A stretch of 64,000 nucleotides of DNA from Enterobacteriaceae endosymbiont of Donacia cincticornis (GCF_012568845.1 NZ_CP046194.1:188385-252384), one strand, 5' to 3'. Shown: positions 1 through 9,674, counted from the first letter of the stretch. A program made the numbers and translations. The notes: a model not told the origin generated them from the sequence alone.

Positions 1-106
1 TAGGTTTATTAAAATCTTTGTCACTCATTCCTGTCGCACGCCAAAGAGCTCTAGCTCCAGCCATATTACGACCTTTGGTTGTAGTAAATGAACGATAATT
101 AGGCAT
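1..106 (-). CDS. ilvD: Dihydroxy-acid dehydratase, N-terminal fragment (runs off window)
   Basis: Only the first 35 codons are inside the window. They read [14 protein letters not shown] followed by [13 protein letters not shown], which matches the start of gammaproteobacterial IlvD closely. IlvD dehydrates dihydroxy-isovalerate and dihydroxy-methylvalerate, the step before transamination in valine and isoleucine synthesis, and uses an Fe-S cluster. It lies 32 bases downstream of ilvE on the same strand, the usual ilvGMED order. The rest of the gene, including the cysteine ligands, lies to the left of position 1, so its integrity cannot be judged. Confidence 0.93.
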   Translation of the reverse strand, partial: MPNYRSFTTTKGRNMAGARALWRATGMSDKDFNKP

Positions 107-138
107 ATTTATTTTCTTTTATTAAAATTAAAAATTCA

Positions 139-1068
139 TTAAATATTAATATAATCTAACCAATTCCATTTATCTTTTATTTTTCCTCTTAATAAAGAGA
201 TAAATTTTTTTTGTATACTTTTTGTAATTTTTCCTCTTTTACCATTATTTATTAATATATTATCTACACTACAAACAGGTATAATTTCTGCTGCTGTTCC
301 TGTTAAAAATATTTCATCAGCTAAATATAAAGATTCTCTTAAAATAAAAGATTCTTTAATTATAATGTTTAAATTTTTAGCTATTTTAATAACAGAATCT
401 CTAGTAATCCCAGGAAGAATAGATGAAGTTAATGGAGGAGTAAATAAAATATTATCTTTTATCTTAAAAATATTTTCTCCAGAACCTTCAGAAACAAATC
501 CTAAATTATCTAAAGATATTCCTTCATCATATCCATTTCTACGTGCTTCATTACTAATTAATAAAGAAGATAAATAATTACCCCCCGCTTTAGACAAACT
601 AGGTATAGTATTAGGTTTATATTTATTCCAAGAAGATATCATTGTATTAATACCATTAGTTTTTGAATTATTACCAAGATAATTTTTCCATGGAAAAGCA
701 CTAATCATTATATCTGTATAATAATCTTGAGGAGGATTAATCCCTAAACCAACATCTCCTATAAATACTAAAATTCTGATATAAGCTTCTTGAAGCTTAT
801 TAATATTAATTGTCTGATAAACAGCATTTATGATTTCTTTTATAGAAAATTTTATTGGGAAACGATATATTTTAGCAGAATTATATAAACGATTTATATG
901 ATCTTTATGACGGAAAATAACAGGTCCTTGATGTGATTTATAACATCTAATACCTTCAAAAACAGATGTACCATAATGTAATGCATGACTCATAACACTA
1001 ATTTTAGCATCTTCCCATTTTATAATATTACCATTTAACCAAATAAAATCTGCTTTTTTTATAGACAT
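139..1068 (-). CDS. ilvE: Branched-chain amino-acid aminotransferase
   Basis: PLP-dependent transaminase of about 309 residues that performs the last step of valine, leucine and isoleucine synthesis. It aligns along its whole length with E. coli IlvE. Recognisable blocks are MSHALHYGTSVFEGIRCY near the N-terminus, the lysine-containing SKAGGNYLSS, and the C-terminal FLTGTAAEI. The open frame extends two codons upstream (ATG at 1074), but the family start M-S-I-K-K-A-D falls at 1068, with an AAGGA ribosome-binding sequence about 9 bases ahead. It sits between ilvM and ilvD in a typical ilvGMED operon. The partner gene ilvA is not visible. Confidence 0.96.
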   Translation of the reverse strand: MSIKKADFIWLNGNIIKWEDAKISVMSHALHYGTSVFEGIRCYKSHQGPVIFRHKDHINRLYNSAKIYRFPIKFSIKEIINAVYQTININKLQEAYIRILVFIGDVGLGINPPQDYYTDIMISAFPWKNYLGNNSKTNGINTMISSWNKYKPNTIPSLSKAGGNYLSSLLISNEARRNGYDEGISLDNLGFVSEGSGENIFKIKDNILFTPPLTSSILPGITRDSVIKIAKNLNIIIKESFILRESLYLADEIFLTGTAAEIIPVCSVDNILINNGKRGKITKSIQKKFISLLRGKIKDKWNWLDYINI

Positions 1069-1094
1069 TATCATAATTCCTTATCTTAAATATC

Positions 1095-1328
1095 TTATGA
1101 TATGATCACTATATCTAATACATCTATAAGTTTTGTAATTTGTTTTACTAAAAAATCTATAGGTTTAGAACTTTTTACTATTAATTGAAAATTAATATTT
1201 TTTACTTTATTTATCACATTAATATTCATTTTTTTAAGGGAAAAACCTCTATGACGAATAATTCTTATTATTCTTTCACTTATTTCAGGACTAATATTTG
1301 TTTTAATATGTAATTGATATTTATACAT
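1095..1328 (-). CDS. ilvM: Acetolactate synthase II small (regulatory) subunit
   Basis: A 77-residue ACT-domain protein, slightly shorter than the 87-residue E. coli IlvM. The block IIRHRGFSLKKMNIN matches the family signature around the conserved R-H-R-G-F. It pairs with IlvG to form acetolactate synthase II. Its ATG follows directly after the ilvG stop codon, which suggests translational coupling. The C-terminal tail of the E. coli protein is missing. IlvM-type subunits give an enzyme insensitive to valine, which would suit a symbiont that overproduces branched-chain amino acids; that point is inference from the family. Confidence 0.93.
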   Translation of the reverse strand: MYKYQLHIKTNISPEISERIIRIIRHRGFSLKKMNINVINKVKNINFQLIVKSSKPIDFLVKQITKLIDVLDIVIIS

Positions 1329-2990
1329 TTAACTTTTCTCTATCATATAATCATTACTACATCCAGGAGGAACTAAAGGCCAAACATTATCATTTTCATT
1401 AATAGAAACATGTAATATATAAGGTTTATTAATGTTAAAAATTTTTTGTAAACTTTTACTAATTTCATTAGTATTATCTATACTATGTCCAGATATTCCA
1501 AAAGATTTTGCTAATTGAATAAAATCTGGATTATCATATAAATATGTTTCACTATATCTTTTATTAAAAAAAATTTGTTGCCATTGTCTTACCATACCTA
1601 ACCTTTGATTATCTAGTAATATAATTTTTATAGGTAAATTTTTTCTTTTAATTGTACTTAATTCTTGAATATTCATCATAAATGATCCATCACCAGAAAT
1701 ACATATAACATTACTATTAGGTTTAGCTATTTGTGCCCCAATTGCTGCAGGTAATCCAAAACCCATTGTTCCTAATCCACTAGAAGTAATAAAATTTTTC
1801 GGATTAGAAAAATTTATATGTTGTGCTACCCACATTTGATGTTGTCCTACATCAGTAGTAATAATAGTATTATTATTTTTAATATCTGATAATTTTTTAA
1901 GTAAAATAGGAGCAAATATTTTTTTTTTATTTTTATAAGATTTATATATATAAGAATATTTTTTCTTTATTTTTTTTACATATATTTGCCATTTTAAAAT
2001 ATTTGTAGGTTTTTCTAAAAGAGGAATTAAATAATTAAAATTTCCTAATAATGCTACATTTACTTTACAAATTTTATTAATTTCAGATGGATCTATATCT
2101 AAATGAATAATATTTGCATATGGTGCAAATTTTTTTATATTTCCTGTAACTCTATCATCAAATCTAGTTCCAATAGCTACTAATAAATCACATTTTTGTA
2201 CAATATAATTTGCTGCTTTATTTCCATGCATTCCTATCATTCCTAAATAATAAGGATTTTTATTATTTATAGTACCTATTCCTTTTAAAGTAACTACAGT
2301 AGGTATTTGAGATTTTTTAATAAATTTTCTTAATACTTTTACTGCATTACCTATATTAACTCCACCACCTATATATAATATAGGCATTTTAGATTTTCTT
2401 AATAAAAAATTTGCTTTTCCTATCTTCGTAATTGAAGATGTTTTATAGGAAATAACAAAATTTTTTTTATTTTGTAAAATAATTCTTTTATCTATATTAG
2501 ATAATTGTATATCTTTAGGTATATCTATCAATACAGGACCTGGTCTATTAGATAATGCTATATAAAAAGCTTTATCTATAGTAGTAGATAATTCTATTAA
2601 TGAAGTTATTAAAAAACTATGTTTAGTACATGATAATGACATTCCTATAATATCTATTTCTTGAAAAGCATCAGTCCCTATTAAAGAAAGTGATACTTGT
2701 CCAGTAATTGCAATAATAGGTACGGAATCTACCATTGCATCTGCAAGACCAGTTATTAAATTAGTAGCTCCTGGACCAGATGTAGCAATACATACTCCTA
2801 TTTTACCAGTAGCTCTTGCATATCCGATAGCTGCTATTGCAGCCCCTTGTTCATGTCTACATAATATGTGTTCTATATCTCCATCATATAATGCATCATA
2901 AAGAGGCATTATCGCACCTCCTGGATATCCAAATACTTTTTTAATATTTTTTTTTTTTAATATTTGAATTATACATTGTGCTCCGTTCAT
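1329..2990 (-). CDS. ilvG: Acetolactate synthase II large (catalytic) subunit
   Basis: A 553-residue ThDP- and FAD-dependent enzyme that condenses pyruvate to acetolactate, or with 2-oxobutyrate to acetohydroxybutyrate. The N-terminal Pyr domain carries [14 protein letters not shown] and the catalytic glutamate in CRHEQGAA (E47). The ThDP motif GDGSFMMN lies around residue 430. The frame is complete and unbroken, unlike the frameshifted ilvG of E. coli K-12. An AGAGGT ribosome-binding site precedes the ATG. It is the first gene of the ilvGMED run; I found no ilvL-like leader peptide rich in branched-chain codons upstream. Confidence 0.97.
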   Translation of the reverse strand: MNGAQCIIQILKKKNIKKVFGYPGGAIMPLYDALYDGDIEHILCRHEQGAAIAAIGYARATGKIGVCIATSGPGATNLITGLADAMVDSVPIIAITGQVSLSLIGTDAFQEIDIIGMSLSCTKHSFLITSLIELSTTIDKAFYIALSNRPGPVLIDIPKDIQLSNIDKRIILQNKKNFVISYKTSSITKIGKANFLLRKSKMPILYIGGGVNIGNAVKVLRKFIKKSQIPTVVTLKGIGTINNKNPYYLGMIGMHGNKAANYIVQKCDLLVAIGTRFDDRVTGNIKKFAPYANIIHLDIDPSEINKICKVNVALLGNFNYLIPLLEKPTNILKWQIYVKKIKKKYSYIYKSYKNKKKIFAPILLKKLSDIKNNNTIITTDVGQHQMWVAQHINFSNPKNFITSSGLGTMGFGLPAAIGAQIAKPNSNVICISGDGSFMMNIQELSTIKRKNLPIKIILLDNQRLGMVRQWQQIFFNKRYSETYLYDNPDFIQLAKSFGISGHSIDNTNEISKSLQKIFNINKPYILHVSINENDNVWPLVPPGCSNDYMIEKS

Positions 2991-3214
2991 ATTTTATACC
3001 TCTTTTTTTAAATAAAATGATATGCATAATTCAATTTAATTATGATTTAATTTATATATTTATAGGTTATAATGATATGGTTTTATGTCAGATATGTTAT
3101 CAAAATTTTATAAAAATCATATAATTTTTTAAATTAAATATTCATATATATGAATATATATTTATATAAAATATTTTACTATTTATTTATATTTTTTTTT
3201 AAAAAAAATATTTT

Positions 3215-3287
3215 CAGGGGTGGAGGGATTTGAACCCCCAACCATTGGTTTTGGAGACCAATATTCTACCAATTAAACTACACCCCC
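3215..3287 (-). tRNA. trpT: tRNA-Trp (anticodon CCA)
   Basis: A 73-base cloverleaf on the minus strand. The acceptor stem is GGGGGTG paired with CACCCCT (one G-T pair). The anticodon stem-loop is ATTGGT-CTCCAAA-ACCAAT with anticodon CCA, and the T loop is TTCAAAT. It matches the E. coli tRNA-Trp pattern closely. The 3' CCA tail is not encoded; the base after the discriminator G begins an A run. The CCA anticodon, rather than UCA, argues against UGA being read as tryptophan in this organism. Confidence 0.96.
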
Positions 3288-3517
3288 GTAATTTTTATAT
3301 ATAATATATTATATATTTTTATTAGTAAAATTTATTTATCATAAAATTTATCTTTTTTAGATATAAAAATAAAAAATATCCTGTTATTATTAAATAAATA
3401 TTTTTATATTAAAATGTTTTAATAAAAATTTTTTTTATGTATTATTAATTATTATTTTTTTATAAAAATATTTATAGAATAAATTTATATATTTTATAAT
3501 TTTAAAAGGATTAAAAA

Positions 3518-4270
3518 ATGACAGAATGGAGTATTGGGAAAATAAAAGATATTAAATATTGGGCAAATGATTTATTTAGTATTATTCTAAAAGCAAAAGT
3601 AAATAATTTTTTAGCTGGTCAATTTACTAAATTAGCATTAATAATTAATGATAGAAAAATACAAAGAGCATATTCATATATTAATTCACCAAAAAATAAA
3701 AATTATGAATTTTATATTTCTAATATTAATAAGGGTAATTTAACTCCTTATTTATATAAGTTAAAAATTAATGATGAAATTCTGATTTCTAAAAATGCAT
3801 TAGGAAATTTTACAATAAATAACATTGAATCTTGTAAAAATTTATGGATGTTTTCTACAGGAACAGGAATCGGTCCTTACCTTTCAATATTACAAGATGG
3901 CATATGTTTTCAAAAATTTAAAAAAATAATTTTAATACATTCTGTTAGATATATAGAAAATTTTAATTATTTAAATTTAGTTAAAAAAATAAAACAAAAA
4001 TATTCTAACCAATTAACTATTAAAATTATTTTAACTAGAAATATTAATATTGATCATTCTATTTTATATGGTCATATTCCTAATTTAATTAAAAATGGTG
4101 TTTTAGAAAAAAATCTTGGAATTAGAATAGATACTAATGATAGTCATGTAATGCTTTGTGGTAATCCACATATGATAAAACAAACTAGAAAATTTTTAGA
4201 GCAAAATAAAAATTTTTCTAAAAATTTAATAAATAAAAAAGGTAATATTACCTATGAACAATATTGGTAA
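3518..4270 (+). CDS. fpr: Ferredoxin/flavodoxin-NADP+ reductase
   Basis: A 250-residue FAD enzyme equivalent to E. coli Fpr (248 residues). The FAD-binding motif is QRAYSYINSP near residue 51, and the NADP-binding segment is STGTGIGPYLSILQ near residue 114. The C-terminus ends in the family's characteristic aromatic E-Q-Y-W. It passes electrons between NADPH and ferredoxin or flavodoxin, which feeds radical-SAM, Fe-S and methionine-synthesis enzymes. It is read towards tpiA, 32 bases downstream, with an aaagga ribosome-binding region. Confidence 0.95.
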   Translation: MTEWSIGKIKDIKYWANDLFSIILKAKVNNFLAGQFTKLALIINDRKIQRAYSYINSPKNKNYEFYISNINKGNLTPYLYKLKINDEILISKNALGNFTINNIESCKNLWMFSTGTGIGPYLSILQDGICFQKFKKIILIHSVRYIENFNYLNLVKKIKQKYSNQLTIKIILTRNINIDHSILYGHIPNLIKNGVLEKNLGIRIDTNDSHVMLCGNPHMIKQTRKFLEQNKNFSKNLINKKGNITYEQYW

Positions 4271-4302
4271 TTAAAATATTTTAAAATTTTAAAGGAAATA
4301 AT

Positions 4303-5082
4303 ATGAAAAAATTTTTAATTATTGCTAATTGGAAATTAAATGGTAGTTATAATTTTATAGATAAAAATCTAAATATAATTAAAAAAATAAATAATTCTTT
4401 AAATTATTGTCAATTATCTATATCGCCTCCTTATGTATATTTAAATTATATTAATAATTTAATAAAAAATACTTCCATATCTTTAACAGCACAAAATGTT
4501 GATATTCATTTAAAAGGATCTTTTACAGGAGAAATATCAGTAAATATGTTAAAAGATATAGGTGTAAAATATGTAATAATTGGTCATTCAGAAAGAAGAA
4601 TATATCATAATGAAGATATTGATCTTATATCAAAAAAATTTGTCTTAGTTAAGAAATATGGTCTCATCCCAATTTTGTGTATAGGAGAAACTGCAGAACA
4701 GAAAAAAAATAAATTAACGGAAAAAATTTGTATTAATCAAATTAATAGTATACTTAAAATTAGTAATATTAAAATATTTAATAATACTATTATAGCATAT
4801 GAACCAATATGGGCTATTGGATCTGGTAAAATAGCAGATATAAATGAAGTAAAAAAAATTATTTTGTTTATTAAAAAATATATATTTTCTTTAAATAAAG
4901 AAATAATAAAAAATATATATTTTCAATATGGTGGATCAGTAAATTTTTTTAACATAAATCATTTTTTTACAAAAAAATATATAAATGGTTTTTTAATAGG
5001 TAAAGTTTCTTTAACAATAAAAGATTTTGTACTTTTAATCGAAAAAATAGAAAAAAGTTTATATTTATTAAATAGGTCTTAA
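4303..5082 (+). CDS. tpiA: Triosephosphate isomerase
   Basis: A 259-residue TIM barrel that interconverts dihydroxyacetone phosphate and glyceraldehyde 3-phosphate in glycolysis. The substrate-binding lysine is in NWKLN (residues 9-13), the catalytic histidine in IGHSERR, and the catalytic glutamate in AYEPIWAIGSGK. The phosphate-binding YGGSVN is also present. All catalytic residues are intact. In E. coli fpr and tpiA are near neighbours, so the order is ancestral. The last 15 bases overlap the 3' end of the convergent lysS. Confidence 0.97.
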   Translation: MKKFLIIANWKLNGSYNFIDKNLNIIKKINNSLNYCQLSISPPYVYLNYINNLIKNTSISLTAQNVDIHLKGSFTGEISVNMLKDIGVKYVIIGHSERRIYHNEDIDLISKKFVLVKKYGLIPILCIGETAEQKKNKLTEKICINQINSILKISNIKIFNNTIIAYEPIWAIGSGKIADINEVKKIILFIKKYIFSLNKEIIKNIYFQYGGSVNFFNINHFFTKKYINGFLIGKVSLTIKDFVLLIEKIEKSLYLLNRS

Positions 5083-6567
5083 CATCGGAAATAAAATAAC
5101 ATCTCTTATTGATTTAGTATTTGTAAATAGCATAACTAATCTATCTATTCCTATACCTAATCCGGCAGTAGGAGGTAATCCATGTTCTAATGCTTCTATA
5201 TAATCCTTATCATAAAAATAATTATTAATTTTTTTATAATTTTCTTGTTTTTTAAATCTTTTTTTTTGTTCTTGAGAATCATTAAGTTCTGAAAAACCGT
5301 TTGCAATTTCCATCCCACAAATAAAAAATTCAAATCTATCGGTAAATAAAGGATTCGAATCATTACTCCTTGATAACGGAGAAATTTCAATAGGATATTC
5401 TGTAATAAATGTCGGTTCTATAATTTTATTAATAATTTTTTCTTCAAAAATTTTAGAAATAATTTTACCTTTACTCCAATGTAAATTAATTTTAACATTT
5501 AAAAAATTAGCAATTTTTATCAATTTATTTAAATTTTCTAAATTTTCTAAAGAAAAATTAGGATAAAATTTTATAATAGCTTCTTTCATAGTTAATTTAT
5601 TAAACTTATTATTTAAATCAAAAACATGACTATTATATTTTAATAAATTATTTTTAAATATTTTTTTAAATATTTTTTTAAATAATTTTTCAAAGAAAAT
5701 CATTAAATCTTTATAATCTGAATATGCAACATATAATTCCATCATAGTAAATTCAGGATTATGTTGAGTTGATATTCCTTCATTACGAAAATTTCTATTA
5801 ATTTCAAAAATTTTATTAAATCCTCCAATAATTAAACGTTTTAAATATAATTCAGGAGCAATACGTAAATATATATTCATATTATATTTATTATGATAAG
5901 TTATAAAAGGTTTAGCTAAAGCTCCTCCTGGAATATTATGCATCATCGGAGTTTCTACTTCAATAAAATTATTTTTATTCATAAAATCCCGAATATTTAA
6001 TATAATTTGATGTCTTTTTTGGAAGACAAAACGTGTTTTTTCATTCACAATAAGATCTAAGTATCTTTTTCTATATTTTATTTCTTTATTTTGTAATCCA
6101 TGATATTTATCAGGTAATGGTTTTGTTGCTTTTGTTAATAAGTAAATTTTTTGACAAAAAATTGACAAAACTTGAGTTTTAGTTTTAAAAACATAACCAA
6201 TTATACCTATAATATCTCCAAGATCATATTCTTTTAAAAATTTTTTATATTCTTGAAAAGATATCTCATTTTGAGATATATAAATTTGTATTTTACCTGT
6301 ATAATCTTGAATGTTAATAAAAGAAGCTTTACCCATAATACGTATATTTACTATACGTCCTGCAATATGTAATGTTTTTTTTTGAAAAAAATCATTTTTT
6401 TTATTTGAAATCTTATCCAAATAATTACATGTAATATTAACTTTAAAATGATTAGGAAAAACTATATTATTATTTTTTTTTAATATATCTAATTTTCTAG
6501 ATCTAAATTTTATTTCATTATTATTAATATTTTTAATATTATTTAGTTTATCTTTTAATTCAGACAT
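5068..6567 (-). CDS. lysS: Lysyl-tRNA synthetase (class II)
   Basis: A 499-residue class II synthetase that charges tRNA-Lys. It has an N-terminal OB-fold anticodon-binding domain (about residues 65-150, with RIMGKASFINIQD) and a catalytic core. Motif 2 is seen as FRNEGISTQHNPEFTMMELY and motif 3 as GLGIGIDRLVMLFTN near the C-terminus. Length matches the E. coli enzyme. It lies 23 bases after prfB, the conserved prfB-lysS operon. Its 3' end overlaps convergent tpiA by 15 bases, so neither gene has room for a separate terminator. Confidence 0.97.
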   Translation of the reverse strand: MSELKDKLNNIKNINNNEIKFRSRKLDILKKNNNIVFPNHFKVNITCNYLDKISNKKNDFFQKKTLHIAGRIVNIRIMGKASFINIQDYTGKIQIYISQNEISFQEYKKFLKEYDLGDIIGIIGYVFKTKTQVLSIFCQKIYLLTKATKPLPDKYHGLQNKEIKYRKRYLDLIVNEKTRFVFQKRHQIILNIRDFMNKNNFIEVETPMMHNIPGGALAKPFITYHNKYNMNIYLRIAPELYLKRLIIGGFNKIFEINRNFRNEGISTQHNPEFTMMELYVAYSDYKDLMIFFEKLFKKIFKKIFKNNLLKYNSHVFDLNNKFNKLTMKEAIIKFYPNFSLENLENLNKLIKIANFLNVKINLHWSKGKIISKIFEEKIINKIIEPTFITEYPIEISPLSRSNDSNPLFTDRFEFFICGMEIANGFSELNDSQEQKKRFKKQENYKKINNYFYDKDYIEALEHGLPPTAGLGIGIDRLVMLFTNTKSIRDVILFPMLRPI

Positions 6568-6590
6568 AATATTAAACCTTATTTATATAT

Positions 6591-7689
6591 TTATAAACCT
6601 AATTTTAAACTTGCTTGAATAAAGTGATCTAAATTACCATTTAATACAGATTGTATATTTTTACTTTCTATACCGGTCCTTATATCTTTTATTCTCGAAT
6701 CATCTAATATATAAGAACGTATTTGATATCCCCAACTAATATTAAATTTTTTTTTTTCTATTTTTTTTTTTGTTTTTTCCCTTATTTTATTTTGTAATTC
6801 ATATATTTTATATTTTATTTGTTTCATAGCTTGATTTTTATTTTTATGTTGTGATCTATTATTTTGACATTGTGTAACTATCCCGGTAGGAATATGCGTA
6901 ATACGTACAGCAGATTCTGTACGATTTACATGTTGTCCACCAGATCCAGATGCTCTATATACATCAATACGTAAATCTTCCATATTAATAGATATATCTG
7001 TATTTTCTTTAATTTCAGGATACATAAAAGTTGAAGCAAAAGATGTATGTCTTCTACCTGAAGAATTAAAAGGACTTTTTCTAACTAAACGGTGGATGCC
7101 ACTTTCTGTTCGAAGCCATCCAAAAGCATATTTACCAATGATATGAATTGTAGACGATTTAATACCGACAATCTCTCCAGGAGATTCATTTATTATAGTT
7201 ACTTGATATTTTTTTTTTTCTGCCCATTTTAAATACATTTTCATTATTATTTGAGCCCAATCTTGTGATTCTATCCCACCAGATCCAGATTGTATATCTA
7301 TAAAACAATTTTTTTTATCATTTTTTTTAAAAAAAATTTTTTGTAATTCCAAATTATTTATTTTTTTTTGTATTTGAAATAAAATTTTTATAGATTCTTT
7401 TAACATTTTTTTATCATTAGAATGGATTGCTAAATTAATTAATTCATCAATATCAATAATATCTTGATTAATATTATCTAAAGTTAATAGCATATTTTCT
7501 ATATTAGATTTTTTTTTATTTAAAGAGAGTAAATCATTTATATTTTTCCAAATATGTGGATTTTGTAATTTTTCTTTTATTTTTAATAATTTTTTTTGAT
7601 ATTTTGAATAATTAAAGAAACCCCCTAATAAAAATATTTTTTTTTTTAATTTCTTTTAATTTATTTTTTATCAAAATAATTTCTGACAT
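6591..7689 (-). CDS. prfB: Peptide chain release factor 2, expressed by programmed +1 frameshift
   Basis: RF2 releases peptides at UGA and UAA stops. The gene starts at the ATG at 7689, preceded by AGGA, runs 25 codons to a stop at 7614-7612, and continues in the +1 frame from 7613 to the TAA at 6591. The joined product is 365 residues, exactly the E. coli length. The stop-recognition tripeptide SPF is in KSPFNSSG and the catalytic GGQ is in SGSGGQHVN. The frame-two segment before the first downstream ATG (7493) encodes KEKLQNPHIW, homologous to the E. coli N-terminal helix, which proves the frameshifted product is the real protein. It is followed by lysS. Confidence 0.96.
7612..7626 (-). promoter_or_regulatory. 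prfB: RF2 programmed +1 frameshift site with UAA stop
   Basis: Read on the minus strand the site is AGGGGG TTT CTT TAA T. The AGGGGG acts as an internal Shine-Dalgarno element three bases before the slippery CTT codon. The stop is codon 26, the same codon as in E. coli, where the site reads AGGGGG TAT CTT TGA C. Here the stop is TAA rather than TGA. A +1 slip on CTT-T continues as AAT TAT TCA, giving N-Y-S, in the frame that encodes the rest of RF2. Confidence 0.93.
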
Positions 7690-7844
7690 ATTTAGTTCCT
7701 AACTTTTAATAAAAAATTGTAAATATAAAATAATTTTTATATTAATTTTTATTAATATAAATTTTATATAGATAATTATTAATAATTTATAAATATTAGA
7801 TATGAATAATAATTTAAAATTTAATTTTATTAAATTAATAAATT

Positions 7845-7917
7845 TGGCCCTTGTTGGACTTGAACCAACGACCTAACGATTATGAGTCGTTTGCTCTAAC
7901 CACTGAGCTAAAGGGCC
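7845..7917 (-). tRNA. ileX: tRNA-Ile2 (anticodon CAT, lysidine-modified)
   Basis: A 73-base cloverleaf on the minus strand with acceptor GGCCCTT/AAGGGCC, D arm TAGCTCAGTGGTTAGAGCA, anticodon loop CTCATAA and T loop TTCAAGT. The anticodon is CAT, but the body matches E. coli tRNA-Ile2 (identical D arm, near-identical acceptor) rather than elongator or initiator tRNA-Met. Its C34 should be converted to lysidine by TilS, whose gene is at 41703-43034. No CCA tail is encoded. Confidence 0.9.
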
Positions 7918-7977
7918 ATACATAAATACAACATTATGTTATATTTTAATATATATTTCAATTATATTTATTATTTT

Positions 7978-9429
7978 TTAATTTAGTAAATATAATTCTT
8001 TATTTCCTCTTAAAATATTTAAGAGTATTAATGATGGCTGTGTATCTAAAATCTTTTTAAGATCTTTTATATTATATATATTATTTTGATTAATTCCTAT
8101 TATTATATCATCTTTTTTTAATCCTATTATAGAGGCAGGTGAATTAGGTATTACTTTAATAACTTTTACTCCATTTTTTTTTACTTTATTAAAAATAAAA
8201 AATCTCTTTTTTAAAGATATATTTTCTAAATATGCACCTTCAATACCATATATTGAATTTTCATTAGAAGATTCATCATCACAAAAATTATCTAATTGTG
8301 TTTCTATTATTTTAAATGTTCCATTTCTTATTATTCCTAATTTAATAATAGAACCTCGCATTAATGTACTAATTTTTGCTTTTAATAAAGCATAACTATC
8401 AATTTTTTTATTATTTAATGTAATTATAATATCACCAGGTTTTAATATATTATTTTTAGATGATATTACTTCACGTATAAAAATTCCTTTAAATATATTA
8501 GGTACTTTCATAACTTTTGCAATTTGTGGATCAAGTTCAACACCGTAAATACCTAAAAAACCTCTTTCTATTTTCCCAAATTTAATAAATTGATTAACTA
8601 AATTCATCACAGTATTACTTGGTATCGCAAAACCAATACCAATATTTCCTTCATTGGGAGTTAAAATAGCTGTATTTATTCCAATTAAATCTCCATTTAA
8701 ATTAACTAAAGCCCCACCTGAATTACCTTTATTAATTGCAGCATCTGTTTGAATAAAATTTTCAAAATTTTCGATATTAAGTCCAGTACGTCCTAATCCT
8801 GATATAATTCCTGATGTAACACTTTCTCCTAATCCATACGGGTTACCTATCGCTATAGTATAATCTCCTACTTTTAAAGTATCAGAATTAGCTATTTTAA
8901 CACTTTTTAAATTTCCAGTTCTATCTTTTATTTGTATTAAAGCTAAATCTGTTTTTGGATCTTGCCCTAAAATTTTAGCTTCATAAATTTTCCCATTATT
9001 TAATTCTACTGAAATATAATCAGCATTATTTATAACATGATTATTAGTAATAATTAAACCTTTTTTAGAATTTATTATTACTCCAGAACCAATGGAATGA
9101 AATTTTTGTTGAAGGATATTATCATTATCCCCACAAATAGGAGTATTTTTATATGGTGATCCTTCTTTACAAAGAGAAAATTTTTCATTTAAATATTCTT
9201 GTATTTTTTGAGGTAGTCTAAATTGCGATACATAAGTACTACCTTGTACATTAATATTAACAACAGAAGGAGTAACTTTTGATAATATAATAGATAAACT
9301 AGGTAATTTATTACTATTCCATTTTTTTGTTAAATTAAATGGTAATAATTTTGCATGTACATTTGGTGATGTAAATATTATATTACTTATAAAAAAAAAT
9401 AGGTAAAAAATTATTTTTAATTTCTTCAT
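7978..9429 (-). CDS. degP: Periplasmic serine protease/chaperone Do (HtrA)
   Basis: A 483-residue HtrA protease that degrades and refolds damaged envelope proteins. An N-terminal signal peptide is visible (basic start, hydrophobic residues 6-20, VHA cleavage region near 26). The trypsin-like domain has H131 in TNNHV, D161 in KTDLA and S237 in GNSGGA. Two PDZ domains follow, from about residues 285 and 400. The paired cysteines C87 and C99 correspond to the disulfide loop specific to DegP among E. coli HtrA proteins, so DegP is preferred to DegQ. It complements skp, bamA and rseP elsewhere in the window. Confidence 0.93.
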   Translation of the reverse strand: MKKLKIIFYLFFFISNIIFTSPNVHAKLLPFNLTKKWNSNKLPSLSIILSKVTPSVVNINVQGSTYVSQFRLPQKIQEYLNEKFSLCKEGSPYKNTPICGDNDNILQQKFHSIGSGVIINSKKGLIITNNHVINNADYISVELNNGKIYEAKILGQDPKTDLALIQIKDRTGNLKSVKIANSDTLKVGDYTIAIGNPYGLGESVTSGIISGLGRTGLNIENFENFIQTDAAINKGNSGGALVNLNGDLIGINTAILTPNEGNIGIGFAIPSNTVMNLVNQFIKFGKIERGFLGIYGVELDPQIAKVMKVPNIFKGIFIREVISSKNNILKPGDIIITLNNKKIDSYALLKAKISTLMRGSIIKLGIIRNGTFKIIETQLDNFCDDESSNENSIYGIEGAYLENISLKKRFFIFNKVKKNGVKVIKVIPNSPASIIGLKKDDIIIGINQNNIYNIKDLKKILDTQPSLILLNILRGNKELYLLN

Positions 9430-9674
9430 AAAAAAATCTCATGATAAATTTTTTTAAATATAATTATATAAAATATGTTTTTATTCTTACTTTATTAAAA
9501 AGATTAAATTTTAAATTTCATTTTTTTATATTATTAATCAATTATTTATGTAATTGTGTATGTAATAAATATATTTTTAATTTTTAAAATAAAAAATTAT
9601 TTAAATATAAAATTTTTACAAATTATTATACTTAATATAATATAAATTTTACTTTATATAAAGTATAAATATAT

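Noticed and set aside
365-577. Plus-strand open frame inside ilvE, and similar antisense frames within rpiA, dapF, lpd, dapE, rseP, rpsB and dnaG
   Set aside because: All are mirror frames of well-conserved genes and show no protein family of their own.
6591-7493. RF2 as a shortened protein starting at the ATG at 7493
   Set aside because: Frame-matched homology continues upstream to the frameshift site and the 25-codon opening frame has a ribosome-binding site, so the full 365-residue product is better supported.
7845-7917. Elongator or initiator tRNA-Met reading of the CAT anticodon tRNA
   Set aside because: The acceptor stem GGCCCTT and the D arm match tRNA-Ile2 and not tRNA-Met.
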